NCBI GenBank assembly: GCA_964019425.1
Contig: OZ025805.1
Location: 906,001-970,000 of the forward strand
Length of the DNA: 64,000 nt
Reading direction: 5' to 3'
From: Flectonema sp. DT1601
Lineage: Eukaryota > Euglenozoa > Diplonemea > Diplonemida > Diplonemidae
Below the pieces are notes generated by a model. That model made no database searches. It was given only the letters and a program-made list of their open reading frames with translations, and was not told the DNA's origin. Made by a program: the position numbers and the translations under genes. Shown one piece after another: positions 22,266 through 33,900 of this stretch. The first letter of the stretch is position 1, and each line of letters begins with the position of its first letter.

Positions 22266-25200
22266 ATGATATATTCAATCGCTGTTATCCTCACATTGGC
22301 TCTTTCTCAAAGGCCGTGTGATTCGTACGGGAATCTGAGAAGCTGCAGAAGAGCAGTGTGTCCTGATCTTTCTACTCAACAATGTACTTGGATTAGAACT
22401 ACGAGGGAGTGTAAATGTGTGAAACCTTCTTGTGATGACTTCTCGACTCCAACTACTTGTCAAACATCTAATTGCCCAGACCAGGATGATCGTCAATGCA
22501 TCTGGATTAATAACGGATGTACTTGCAACAAGGATCCAAGAACCTGTTCTGACATCTCAACTCAAGCTGTTTGTCAAAGCTCTAATTGCCCAGACCAGGA
22601 TGATCGTCAATGCATCTGGATTAATAACGGATGTACTTGCAACAAGGATCCAAGAACCTGTTCCGACATCTCAACTCAAGCTGTTTGTCAAAGCTCTAAT
22701 TGCCCAGACCAGGATGATCGTCAATGCATCTGGATTAACAACGGATGTACTTGCAACAAGGATCCAAGAACTTGTTCCGACATCTCAACTCAAGCTGTTT
22801 GTCAAAGCTCTAATTGCCCAGACCAGGATGATCGTCAATGCATCTGGATTAATAATGGATGTACTTGCAACAAGGATCCAAGAACCTGTTCTGACATCTC
22901 AACTCAAGCTACTTGTCAAAGCTCTAATTGCCCAGACCAGGATGATCGTCAATGCATCTGGATTAACAACGGATGTACTTGCAACAAGGATCCAAGAACT
23001 TGTTCCGACATCTCAACTCAAGCTGCTTGTCAAAGCTCTAATTGCCCAGACCAGGATGATCGTCAATGCATATGGATTAATAACGGATGTACTTGCAACA
23101 AGGATCCAAGAACCTGTTCTGACATCTCAACTCAAGCTACTTGTCAAAGCTCTAATTGCCCAGACCAGGATGATCGTCAATGCATCTGGATTAACAACGG
23201 ATGTACTTGCAACAAGGATCCAAGAACCTGTTCTGACATCTCAACTCAAGCTGTTTGTCAAAGCTCTAATTGCCCAGACCAGGATGATCGTCAATGCATC
23301 TGGATTAATAACGGATGTACTTGCAACAAGGATCCAAGAACCTGTTCCGACATCTCAACTCAAGCTGCTTGTCAAAGCTCTAATTGCCCAGACCAGGATG
23401 ATCGTCAATGCATCTGGATTAATAACGGATGTACTTGCAACAAGGATCCAAGAACCTGTTCTGACATCTCAACTCAAGCTGCTTGTCAAAGCTCTAATTG
23501 CCCAGACCAGGATGATCGTCAATGCATCTGGATTAATAACGGATGTACTTGCAACAAGGATCCAAGAACCTGTTCTGACATCTCAACTCAAGCTGCTTGT
23601 CAAAGCTCTAATTGCCCAGACCAGGATGATCGTCAATGCATCTGGATTAACAACGGATGTACTTGCAACAAGGATCCAAGAACCTGTTCTGACATCTCAA
23701 CTCAAGCTGCTTGTCAAAGCTCTAATTGCCCAGACCAGGATGATCGTCAATGCATCTGGATTAATAACGGATGTACTTGCAACAAGGATCCAAGAACCTG
23801 TTCTGACATCTCAACTCAAGCTGTTTGTCAAAGCTCTAATTGCCCAGACCAGGATGATCGTCAATGCATCTGGATTAATAACGGATGTACTTGCAACAAG
23901 GATCCAAGAACCTGTTCCGACATCTCAACTCAAGCTGTTTGTCAAAGCTCTAATTGCCCAGATCAGGATGATCGTCAATGCATCTGGATTAATAACGGAT
24001 GTACTTGCAACAAGGATCCAAGAACCTGTTCCGACATCTCAACTCAAGCTGTTTGTCAAAGCTCTAATTGCCCAGACCAGGATGATCGTCAATGCATCTG
24101 GATTAATAACGGATGTACTTGCAACAAGGATCCAAGAACCTGTTCTGACATCTCAACTCAAGCTGCTTGTCAAAGCTCTAATTGCCCAGACCAGGATGAT
24201 CGTCAATGCATCTGGATTAATAACGGATGTACTTGCAACAAGGATCCGAGAACCTGTTCCGACATCTCAACTCAAGCTGTTTGTCAAAGCTCTAATTGCC
24301 CAGACCAGGATGATCGTCAATGCATCTGGATTAATAACGGATGTACTTGCAACAAGGATCCAAGAACCTGTTCCGACATCTCAACTCAAGCTGCTTGTCA
24401 AAGCTCTAATTGCCCAGACCAGGATGATCGTCAATGCATCTGGATTAATAACGGATGTACTTGCAACAAGGATCCAAGAACCTGTTCTGACATCTCAACT
24501 CAAGCTGTTTGTCAAAGCTCTAATTGCCCAGACCAGGATGATCGTCAATGCATCTGGATTAATAACGGATGTACTTGCAACAAGGATCCAAGAACCTGTT
24601 CCGACATCTCAACTCAAGCTGTTTGTCAAAGCTCTAATTGCCCAGACCAGGATGATCGTCAATGCATCTGGATTAATAACGGATGTACTTGCAACAAGGA
24701 TCCGAGAACCTGTTCCGACATCTCAACTCAAGCTGTTTGTCAAAGCTCTAATTGCCCAGACCAGGATGATCGTCAATGCATCTGGATTAATAACGGATGT
24801 ACTTGCAACAAGGATCCAAGAACCTGTTCCGACATCTCAACTCAAGCTGTTTGTCAAAGCTCTAATTGCCCAGACCAGGATGATCGTCAATGCATCTGGA
24901 TTAATAACGGATGTACTTGCAACAAGGATCCAAGAACCTGTTCTGACATCTCAACTCAAGCTGTTTGTCAAAGCTCTAATTGCCCAGACCAGGATGATCG
25001 TCAATGCATCTGGATTAATAACGGATGTACTTGCAACAAGGATCCGAGAACCTGTTCCGACATCTCAACTCAAGCTGTTTGTCAAAGCTCTAATTGCCCA
25101 GACCAGGATGATCGTCAATGCATCTGGATTAATAACGGATGTACTTGCAACAAGGATCCAAGAACCTGTTCTGACATCTCAACTCAAGCTGTTTGTCAAA

Positions 25201-25958
25201 GCTCTAATTGCCCAGACCAGGATGATCGTCAATGTATCTGGATTAATAACGGATGTACTTGCAACAAGGATCCGAGAACCTGTTCCGACATCTCAACTCA
25301 AGCTGTTTGTCAAAGCTCTAATTGCCCAGACCAGGATGATCGTCAATGCATCTGGATTAATAACGGATGTACTTGCAACAAGGATCCAAGAACCTGTTCT
25401 GACATCTCAACTCAAGCTGTTTGTCAAAGCTCTAATTGCCCAGACCAGGATGATCGTCAATGTATCTGGATTAATAACGGATGTACTTGCAACAAGGATC
25501 CGAGAACCTGTTCCGACATCTCAACTCAAGCTGTTTGTCAAAGCTCTAATTGCCCAGACCAGGATGATCGTCAATGTATCTGGATTAATAACGGATGTAC
25601 TTGCAACAAGGATCCAAGAACCTGTTCTGACATCTCAACTCAAGCTGTTTGTCAAAGCTCTAATTGCCCAGACCAGGATGATCGTCAATGCATCTGGATT
25701 AATAACGGATGTACTTGCAACAAGGATCCAAGAACCTGTTCTGACATCTCAACTCAAGCTGTTTGTCAAAGCTCTAATTGCCCAGACCAGGATGATCGTC
25801 AATGCATCTGGATTAATAACGGATGTACTTGCAACAAGGATCCAAGAACCTGTTCCGACATCTCAACTCAAGCTGTTTGTCAGAGCTCTAATTGCCCAGA
25901 CCAGGATGATCGTCGGTGTGTCTGGAGTGAAGTTGGGTGTACTTGCCGATTGATTTAG
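22266..25958 (+). CDS. Giant secreted six-cysteine repeat protein, array gene 5 (1230 aa)
   Basis: Same length and layout as gene 2: signal peptide, two divergent units, 29 K-type units and cap. It matches gene 2 at offset 15330 except over about 25160-25405, where several diagnostic bases (CCT/ACT, TCT/TCC, TGC/TGT, GCT/GTT codons) differ together and resemble neighbouring units. This looks like a short gene-conversion tract that did not change the unit count. Function is unknown. Confidence 0.9.
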   Translation: MIYSIAVILTLALSQRPCDSYGNLRSCRRAVCPDLSTQQCTWIRTTRECKCVKPSCDDFSTPTTCQTSNCPDQDDRQCIWINNGCTCNKDPRTCSDISTQAVCQSSNCPDQDDRQCIWINNGCTCNKDPRTCSDISTQAVCQSSNCPDQDDRQCIWINNGCTCNKDPRTCSDISTQAVCQSSNCPDQDDRQCIWINNGCTCNKDPRTCSDISTQATCQSSNCPDQDDRQCIWINNGCTCNKDPRTCSDISTQAACQSSNCPDQDDRQCIWINNGCTCNKDPRTCSDISTQATCQSSNCPDQDDRQCIWINNGCTCNKDPRTCSDISTQAVCQSSNCPDQDDRQCIWINNGCTCNKDPRTCSDISTQAACQSSNCPDQDDRQCIWINNGCTCNKDPRTCSDISTQAACQSSNCPDQDDRQCIWINNGCTCNKDPRTCSDISTQAACQSSNCPDQDDRQCIWINNGCTCNKDPRTCSDISTQAACQSSNCPDQDDRQCIWINNGCTCNKDPRTCSDISTQAVCQSSNCPDQDDRQCIWINNGCTCNKDPRTCSDISTQAVCQSSNCPDQDDRQCIWINNGCTCNKDPRTCSDISTQAVCQSSNCPDQDDRQCIWINNGCTCNKDPRTCSDISTQAACQSSNCPDQDDRQCIWINNGCTCNKDPRTCSDISTQAVCQSSNCPDQDDRQCIWINNGCTCNKDPRTCSDISTQAACQSSNCPDQDDRQCIWINNGCTCNKDPRTCSDISTQAVCQSSNCPDQDDRQCIWINNGCTCNKDPRTCSDISTQAVCQSSNCPDQDDRQCIWINNGCTCNKDPRTCSDISTQAVCQSSNCPDQDDRQCIWINNGCTCNKDPRTCSDISTQAVCQSSNCPDQDDRQCIWINNGCTCNKDPRTCSDISTQAVCQSSNCPDQDDRQCIWINNGCTCNKDPRTCSDISTQAVCQSSNCPDQDDRQCIWINNGCTCNKDPRTCSDISTQAVCQSSNCPDQDDRQCIWINNGCTCNKDPRTCSDISTQAVCQSSNCPDQDDRQCIWINNGCTCNKDPRTCSDISTQAVCQSSNCPDQDDRQCIWINNGCTCNKDPRTCSDISTQAVCQSSNCPDQDDRQCIWINNGCTCNKDPRTCSDISTQAVCQSSNCPDQDDRQCIWINNGCTCNKDPRTCSDISTQAVCQSSNCPDQDDRQCIWINNGCTCNKDPRTCSDISTQAVCQSSNCPDQDDRRCVWSEVGCTCRLI

Positions 25959-26843
25959 TCAGCGGTATATTGTTCGTCGTTTTAGCAAATTATGATTTAA
26001 AAAGAATACTCTTGAAGATTGTAAAGTAGATGAAGATGTTTCTCTTTGTATACTTCAATGAGTGTTTCAGGTAGTTATGCGAAGCTGTTCATGCTATATT
26101 TCTGTTGTCTTTATTTTCAAGATATTTTTATTCGCTCAAATGATTTAAGTAGTGATGAATGCACTCTGTAAGGCTTGTGTTCATGGCTCTTCATTTTACT
26201 CTCTCACAGCGGTGTCTTATTGTATTACATTTAGACTCATGTTTTTACTTACAATTTAGGAATAGTACCTTTTTCCTTCCCTCTCTGATTTTTTTTGTCG
26301 GTAGCTAACAATAGCTTTTTTTAGGGGAGTGAAATACTGCAGTGAGCATTGTAATTGTTTGAGTATCGGTAGCAATGGAGTGAAGTTAATTCATCCGAAG
26401 CTACTGAGTTACCTGCTTATACTTCTCATGTTATACTGCAATGTTGGATACATTCTGACGCATTTTTTCCTCGAGATTGTCGTTGAACGCTGCTGTCTTT
26501 TTTCTCTTTTCCTCTCTCTGTTTAGACTGTTATATGTCTATGAAAGAATTGTTTTAGGTGGAGGAAATTTTGTCGCTGTGTCTCTCTTGTAGCCAAGCTT
26601 GCTACGTTGATTTTGTTAATTTTGAAACTAAGATTAACGAAATCTCGATTCCAATATGAGCAGTGAAAGGTTTAGTTATTTAATCATTGTAATTCATTAT
26701 AACTTAAGTATCATACAAAATATGTTCCGTGGTTTCTGTCCAAATGAACGATCAAATTAGAGGGTGTCGTTGAACACTGATATTTCTTACTTCGTGATTC
26801 TCGCTACTTAATATTACTCTTAATAGTTTATCTAACATCAAAT
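25959..26843 (+). repeat. Array spacer between genes 5 and 6 (885 bp)
   Basis: It matches the spacer at 10629-11513, including the ATTGTTCGTCG 3' flank and the CCAAATGAACG change in the decayed gene-start copy (26722-26760). Confidence 0.88.
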
Positions 26844-29800
26844 ATGATGTATTCAATCGCTGTTATCCTCACATTGGCTCTTTCTCAAAGGCCGTGTGAT
26901 TCGTACGGGAATCTGAGAAGCTGCAGAAGAGCAGTGTGTCCTGATCTTTCTACTCAACAATGTACTTGGATTAGAACTACGAGGGAGTGTAAATGTGTGA
27001 AACCTTCTTGTGATGACTTCTCGACTCCAACTACTTGTCAAACATCTAATTGCCCAGACCAGGATGATCGTCAATGCATCTGGATTAATAACGGATGTAC
27101 TTGCAACAAGGATCCAAGAACCTGTTCTGACATCTCAACTCAAGCTGTTTGTCAAAGCTCTAATTGCCCAGACCAGGATGATCGTCAATGCATCTGGATT
27201 AACAACGGATGTACTTGCAACAAGGATCCAAGAACCTGTTCTGACATCTCAACTCAAGCTGTTTGTCAGAGCTCTAATTGCCCAGACCAGGATGATCGTC
27301 AATGCATCTGGATTAATAACGGATGTACTTGCAACAAGGATCCAAGAACCTGTTCTGACATCTCAACTCAAGCTGTTTGTCAAAGCTCTAATTGCCCAGA
27401 CCAGGATGATCGTCAATGCATCTGGATTAACAACGGATGTACTTGCAACAAGGATCCAAGAACCTGTTCTGACATCTCAACTCAAGCTGCTTGTCAAAGC
27501 TCTAATTGCCCAGACCAGGATGATCGTCAATGCATCTGGATTAACAACGGATGTACTTGCAACAAGGATCCAAGAACCTGTTCTGACATCTCAACTCAAG
27601 CTGTTTGTCAAAGCTCTAATTGCCCAGACCAGGATGATCGTCAATGCATCTGGATTAATAACGGATGTACTTGCAACAAGGATCCAAGAACCTGTTCTGA
27701 CATCTCAACTCAAGCTGTTTGTCAAAGCTCTAATTGCCCAGACCAGGATGATCGTCAATGCATCTGGATTAACAACGGATGTACTTGCAACAAGGATCCA
27801 AGAACCTGTTCTGACATCTCAACTCAAGCTGTTTGTCAAAGCTCTAATTGCCCAGACCAGGATGATCGTCAATGCATCTGGATTAATAACGGATGTACTT
27901 GCAACAAGGATCCAAGAACCTGTTCTGACATCTCAACTCAAGCTGTTTGTCAAAGCTCTAATTGCCCAGACCAGGATGATCGTCAATGCATCTGGATTAA
28001 TAACGGATGTACTTGCAACAAGGATCCAAGAACCTGTTCTGACATCTCAACTCAAGCTGTTTGTCAAAGCTCTAATTGCCCAGACCAGGATGATCGTCAA
28101 TGCATCTGGATTAACAACGGATGTACTTGCAACAAGGATCCAAGAACCTGTTCTGACATCTCAACTCAAGCTGTTTGTCAAAGCTCTAATTGCCCAGACC
28201 AGGATGATCGTCAATGCATCTGGATTAATAACGGATGTACTTGCAACAAGGATCCAAGAACCTGTTCTGACATCTCAACTCAAGCTGTTTGTCAAAGCTC
28301 TAATTGCCCAGACCAGGATGATCGTCAATGCATCTGGATTAATAACGGATGTACTTGCAACAAGGATCCAAGAACCTGTTCTGACATCTCAACTCAAGCT
28401 GTTTGTCAAAGCTCTAATTGCCCAGACCAGGATGATCGTCAATGCATCTGGATTAATAACGGATGTACTTGCAACAAGGATCCAAGAACCTGTTCTGACA
28501 TCTCAACTCAAGCTGTTTGTCAGAGCTCTAATTGCCCAGACCAGGATGATCGTCAATGCATCTGGATTAATAACGGATGTACTTGCAACAAGGATCCAAG
28601 AACCTGTTCTGACATCTCAACTCAAGCTGTTTGTCAAAGCTCTAATTGCCCAGACCAGGATGATCGTCAATGCATCTGGATTAATAACGGATGTACTTGC
28701 AACAAGGATCCAAGAAGCTGTTCTGACATCTCAACTCAAGCTGTTTGTCAAAGCTCTAATTGCCCAGACCAGGAAGATCGTCAATGCATCTGGATTAATA
28801 ACGGATGTACTTGCAACAAGGATCCAAGAACCTGTTCTGACATCTCAACTCAAGCTGTTTGTCAAAGCTCTAATTGCCCAGACCAGGATGATCGTCAATG
28901 CATCTGGATTAACAACGGATGTACTTGCAACAAGGATCCAAGAACCTGTTCTGACATCTCAACTCAAGCTGTTTGTCAAAGCTCTAATTGCCCAGACCAG
29001 GATGATCGTCAATGCATCTGGATTAATAACGGATGTACTTGCAACAAGGATCCAAGAACCTGTTCTGACATCTCAACTCAAGCTGTTTGTCAAAGCTCTA
29101 ATTGCCCAGACCAGGATGATCGTCAATGCATCTGGATTAATAACGGATGTACTTGCAACACTGATCCGAGAACCTGTTCCGAAATTTCTACTCGTGCAGC
29201 TTGTCAGACATCACATTGCCCAGACCAGGATGATCGTCAATGCATCTGGATTAATAACGGATGTAGTTGCAACACTGATCCAAGAACCTGTTCCGAAATT
29301 TCAACTCGTGCAACTTGTCAGACATCTCATTGCCCAGACCAGGATGATCGTCAATGCATCTGGATTAATAACGGATGTAGTTGCAACACTGATTCAAGAA
29401 CCTGTTCCGAAATTTCAACTCGTGCAACTTGTCAGACATCTCATTGCCCAGACCAGGATGATCGTCAATGCATCTGGATTAATAACGGATGTACTTGCAA
29501 CACTGATCCAAGAACCTGTTCCGAAATTTCAACTCGTGCAACTTGTCAGACATCTCATTGCCCAGACCAGGATGATCGTCAATGCATCTGGATTAATAAC
29601 GGATGTACTTGCAACACTGATCCGAGAACCTGTTCCGAAATTTCGACTCGTGCAGCTTGTCAGACATCTCATTGCCCAGACCAGGATGATCGTCAATGCA
29701 TCTGGATTAATAACGGATGTACTTGCAACACTGATCCAAGAACCTGTTCCGAAATTTCAACTCAAGCTGTTTGTCAAAGCTCTAATTGCCCAGACCAGGA

Positions 29801-30194
29801 TGATCGTCAATGCATCTGGATTAATAACGGATGTACTTGCAACACTGATCCGAGAACCTGTTCCGAAATTTCGACTCGTGCAGCTTGTCAGACATCTCAT
29901 TGCCCAGACCAGGATGATCGTCAATGCATCTGGATTAATAACGGATGTACTTGCAACACTGATCCAAGAACCTGTTCCGAAATTTCAACTCAAGCTGCTT
30001 GTCAAAGCTCTAATTGCCCAGACCAAGATGATCGTCAATGCATCTGGATTAATAACGGATGTACTTGCAACACTGATCCGAGAACCTGTTCCGAAATCTC
30101 AACTCAAGCTGCTTGTCAAAACTCTAATTGCCCAGACCAGGATGATCGTCGGTGTGTCTGGAGTGAAGTTGGGTGTTCTTGCCGATTGATTTAG
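26844..30194 (+). CDS. Secreted six-cysteine repeat protein, array gene 6 (1116 aa, hybrid of two repeat types)
   Basis: The first part matches gene 3 (MMYS start, K-type units, PRSC and PDQEDRQC markers). It then runs on past the point where gene 3 ends, and at about 29155 it switches to T-type units (CNTDPRTCSEISTRAA/T...CQTSHC), some with CSC in place of CTC. It has 26 canonical units, 11 more than gene 3. The cap ends VGCSCRLI. The downstream spacer is also of a different, more diverged lineage. The gene therefore looks like a recombinant between a K-type gene and a T-type gene resembling gene 7. Signal peptide present; function unknown. Confidence 0.9.
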   Translation: MMYSIAVILTLALSQRPCDSYGNLRSCRRAVCPDLSTQQCTWIRTTRECKCVKPSCDDFSTPTTCQTSNCPDQDDRQCIWINNGCTCNKDPRTCSDISTQAVCQSSNCPDQDDRQCIWINNGCTCNKDPRTCSDISTQAVCQSSNCPDQDDRQCIWINNGCTCNKDPRTCSDISTQAVCQSSNCPDQDDRQCIWINNGCTCNKDPRTCSDISTQAACQSSNCPDQDDRQCIWINNGCTCNKDPRTCSDISTQAVCQSSNCPDQDDRQCIWINNGCTCNKDPRTCSDISTQAVCQSSNCPDQDDRQCIWINNGCTCNKDPRTCSDISTQAVCQSSNCPDQDDRQCIWINNGCTCNKDPRTCSDISTQAVCQSSNCPDQDDRQCIWINNGCTCNKDPRTCSDISTQAVCQSSNCPDQDDRQCIWINNGCTCNKDPRTCSDISTQAVCQSSNCPDQDDRQCIWINNGCTCNKDPRTCSDISTQAVCQSSNCPDQDDRQCIWINNGCTCNKDPRTCSDISTQAVCQSSNCPDQDDRQCIWINNGCTCNKDPRTCSDISTQAVCQSSNCPDQDDRQCIWINNGCTCNKDPRTCSDISTQAVCQSSNCPDQDDRQCIWINNGCTCNKDPRSCSDISTQAVCQSSNCPDQEDRQCIWINNGCTCNKDPRTCSDISTQAVCQSSNCPDQDDRQCIWINNGCTCNKDPRTCSDISTQAVCQSSNCPDQDDRQCIWINNGCTCNKDPRTCSDISTQAVCQSSNCPDQDDRQCIWINNGCTCNTDPRTCSEISTRAACQTSHCPDQDDRQCIWINNGCSCNTDPRTCSEISTRATCQTSHCPDQDDRQCIWINNGCSCNTDSRTCSEISTRATCQTSHCPDQDDRQCIWINNGCTCNTDPRTCSEISTRATCQTSHCPDQDDRQCIWINNGCTCNTDPRTCSEISTRAACQTSHCPDQDDRQCIWINNGCTCNTDPRTCSEISTQAVCQSSNCPDQDDRQCIWINNGCTCNTDPRTCSEISTRAACQTSHCPDQDDRQCIWINNGCTCNTDPRTCSEISTQAACQSSNCPDQDDRQCIWINNGCTCNTDPRTCSEISTQAACQNSNCPDQDDRRCVWSEVGCSCRLI

Positions 30195-30987
30195 TCAGCG
30201 TTATATTGTACTTCTTTTTAACAAATTATGATTTAAAAAGAAGACTCTTGAAGATTGTAAAGTAGATGAAAATGTTTCTCTTTGTAAGCTTCAATGAGTG
30301 TTTCATATAGTTATTAGAAACTGTTCATGCTATATTTCTGTTGTGTTTGATTTCAAAATTTTTTTATTCGCTCAAATGATTTAAGTAGTGATGAATGCAC
30401 TCTGTAAGGCTTGTGTTCATGGCTATTCGTTTTACTCTCTCATACGATAGTGTCTTTTTGTTTTGCATTAAGACTCATCATGTTTTTACTAACAATATAA
30501 GAACTGACTTTTTCATAGTTCCCTTTTCCTGCCCTCTCAGATTTTTTAAGTCGGCGTCTAACAGTTGCCTTTTTCAAGTGAAATACTGCAGTGAGCATTG
30601 TAATTGTTTGAGCATCGGTAGCATTGGAGTGAAGTTAATTTATTCCAACCTACTGAGTTACCTGCTTATACTTTTCATGTTATACTGCAATGTTGGATAC
30701 ATTCTGACGAATTTCTTCCTCGAGATTGTCGTTGAACGCTGCTGTCTTTTTTCTCTTTTCCTCTCTCTGTTTAGACTGTTATATGTCTATAAAAGAAATG
30801 TGAGCAGTGAAAGGTTTAGTTATTTAATTATTCTAATTCATTATAACTAAAGCATCATACAAAGTATGTTCCGTGGTTTCTCTCGAAATCAACGATCAAA
30901 TTAGAGGGTGTCGTTGAAAACTGATATTTCTTACTTCGTGATTCTCGCTACTTCATATTATTATTAATAGTTTATCTAACATCAAAT
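30195..30987 (+). repeat. Diverged array spacer between genes 6 and 7 (793 bp)
   Basis: Homologous to the other spacers but shorter, with many substitutions. It lacks part of the segment after the TATGTCTAT stretch. The decayed gene-start copy is at 30866-30904 (MFRGFSRNQRSN). The substitutions fall without regard to reading frame, which argues that the conserved small frame in the spacers is not protein-coding. Confidence 0.85.
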
Positions 30988-33900
30988 ATGATTTATTCAA
31001 TCGCTGTTATCCTCACATTTGCTCTTTCTCAAAGGCCGTGTGATTCGTACGGGAACCTGAGAAGCTGCAGAAGAGCAGTGTGTCCTGATCTTCGTACTCA
31101 ACAATGTACTTGGATTAGAACTACGAGGGAGTGTAAATGTGTGAAACCTTCTTGTGATGACTTCTCGACTCCAACTACTTGTCACACATCTAATTGCCCT
31201 GACCAGGATGATCGTCAATGCATCTGGATTAATAACGGATGTACTTGCAACACTGATCCGAGAACCTGTTCAGAAATCTCAACTCAAGCTTCTTGTCAAA
31301 GCTCTAATTGCCCAGACCAGGATGATCGTCAATGCATCTGGATTAATAACGGATGTACTTGCAACACTGCTCCAAGAACCTGTTCCGAAATTTCAACTCG
31401 TGCAACTTGTCAGACATCACATTGCCCAGACCAGGATGATCGTCAATGCATCTGGATTAATAACGGATGTACTTGCAACACTGCTCCAAGAACCTGTTCC
31501 GAAATTTCAACTCGTGCAACTTGTCAGACATCTCATTGCCCAGACCAGGATGATCGTCAATGCATCTGGATTAATAACGGATGTACTTGCAACACTGATC
31601 CGAGAACCTGTTCAGAAATTTCGACTCGTGCAGCTTGTCAGACATCTCATTGCCCAGATCAGGATGATCGTCAATGCATCTGGATTAATAACGGATGTAC
31701 TTGCAACACTGATCCAAGAACCTGTTCCGAAATTTCAACTCGTGCAACTTGTCAGACATCTCATTGCCCAGACCAGGATGATCGTCAATGCATCTGGATT
31801 AATAACGGATGTACTTGCAACACTGATCCAAGAACCTGTTCCGAAATTTTAACTCGTGCAACTTGTCAGACATCTCATTGCCCAGACCAGGATGATCGTC
31901 AATGCATCTGGATTAATAACGGATGTACTTGCAACACTGCTCCAAGAACCTGTTCCGAAATTTCAACTCGTGCAACTTGTCAGACATCTCATTGCCCAGA
32001 CCAGGATGATCGTCAATGCATCTGGATTAATAACGGATGTACTTGCAACACTGATCCAAGAACCTGTTCCGAAATTTCAACTCGTGCAACTTGTCAGACA
32101 TCTCATTGCCCAGACCAGGATGATCGTCAATGCATCTGGATTAATAACGGATGTACTTGCAACACTGATCCAAGAACCTGTTCCGAAATTTCAACTCGTG
32201 CAACTTGTCAGACATCTCATTGCCCAGACCAGGATGATCGTCAATGCATCTGGATTAATAACGGATGTACTTGCAACACTGCTCCAAGAACCTGTTCCGA
32301 AATTTCAACTCGTGCAACTTGTCAGACATCTCATTGCCCAGACCAGGATGATCGTCAATGCATCTGGATTAATAACGGATGTACTTGCAACACTGATCCA
32401 AGAACCTGTTCCGAAATTTCAACTCGTGCAACTTGTCAGACATCTCATTGCCCAGACCAGGATGATCGTCAATGCATCTGGATTAATAACGGATGTACTT
32501 GCAACACTGCTCCAAGAACCTGTTCCGAAATTTCAACTCGTGCAACTTGTCAGACATCTCATTGCCCAGACCAGGATGATCGTCAATGCATCTGGATTAA
32601 TAACGGATGTACTTGCAACACTGATCCAAGAACCTGTTCCGAAATTTCAACTCGTGCAACTTGTCAGACATCACATTGCCCAGACCAGGATGATCGTCAA
32701 TGCATCTGGATTAATAACGGATGTACTTGCAACACTGCTCCAAGAACCTGTTCCGAAATTTCAACTCGTGCAACTTGTCAGACATCTCATTGCCCAGACC
32801 AGGATGATCGTCAATGCATCTGGATTAATAACGGATGTACTTGCAACACTGATCCAAGAACCTGTTCCGAAATTTCAACTCGTGCAACTTGTCAGACATC
32901 TCATTGCCCAGACCAGGATGATCGTCAATGCATCTGGATTAATAACGGATGTACTTGCAACACTGCTCCAAGAACCTGTTCCGAAATTTCAACTCGTGCA
33001 ACTTGTCAGACATCTCATTGCCCAGACCAGGATGATCGTCAATGCATCTGGATTAATAACGGATGTACTTGCAACACTGCTCCAAGAACCTGTTCCGAAA
33101 TTTCAACTCGTGCAACTTGTCAGACATCTCATTGCCCAGACCAGGATGATCGTCAATGCATCTGGATTAATAACGGATGTACTTGCAACACTGATCCAAG
33201 AACCTGTTCCGAAATTTCAACTCGTGCAACTTGTCAGACATCACATTGCCCAGACCAGGATGATCGTCAATGCATCTGGATTAATAACGGATGTACTTGC
33301 AACACTGCTCCAAGAACCTGTTCCGAAATTTCAACTCGTGCAACTTGTCAGACATCTCATTGCCCAGACCAGGATGATCGTCAATGCATCTGGATTAATA
33401 ACGGATGTACTTGCAACACTGATCCAAGAACCTGTTCCGAAATTTCAACTCGTGCAACTTGTCAGACATCTCATTGCCCAGACCAGGATGATCGTCAATG
33501 CATCTGGATTAATAACGGATGTACTTGCAACACTGATCCAAGAACCTGTTCCGAAATTTCAACTCGTGTAACTTGTCAGACATCTCATTGCCCAGACCAG
33601 GATGATCGTCAATGCATCTGGATTCATAACGGATGTACTTGCAACACTGATCCAAGAACCTGTTCCGAAATTTCAACTCGTGCAACTTGTCAGACATCTC
33701 ATTGCCCAGACCAGGATGATCGTCAATGCATCTGGATTAATAACGGATGTACTTGCAACACTGATCCAAGAACCTGTTCCGAAATTTCAACTCGTGCAAC
33801 TTGTCAGACATCTCATTGCCCAGACCAGGATGATCGTCAATGCATCTGGATTAATAACGGATGTACTTGCAACACTGATCCAAGAACCTGTTCCGAAATT

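Larger units (their letters stand above)
13735..28896 (+). repeat. Second copy of a three-gene block (first copy 1-13566)
   Basis: Genes 4, 5 and 6 repeat genes 1, 2 and 3 in order, spacers included, at an offset of 13734 before and 15330 after the 14-unit insertion in gene 4. Spacer-specific variants and rare units (MMYS start, PRSC, PDQEDRQC, PRNC, STQTVC) keep their relative positions. The match stops inside the repeat array of gene 6 at 28897, where gene 3 goes into its C-terminal cap but gene 6 continues. Confidence 0.88.
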
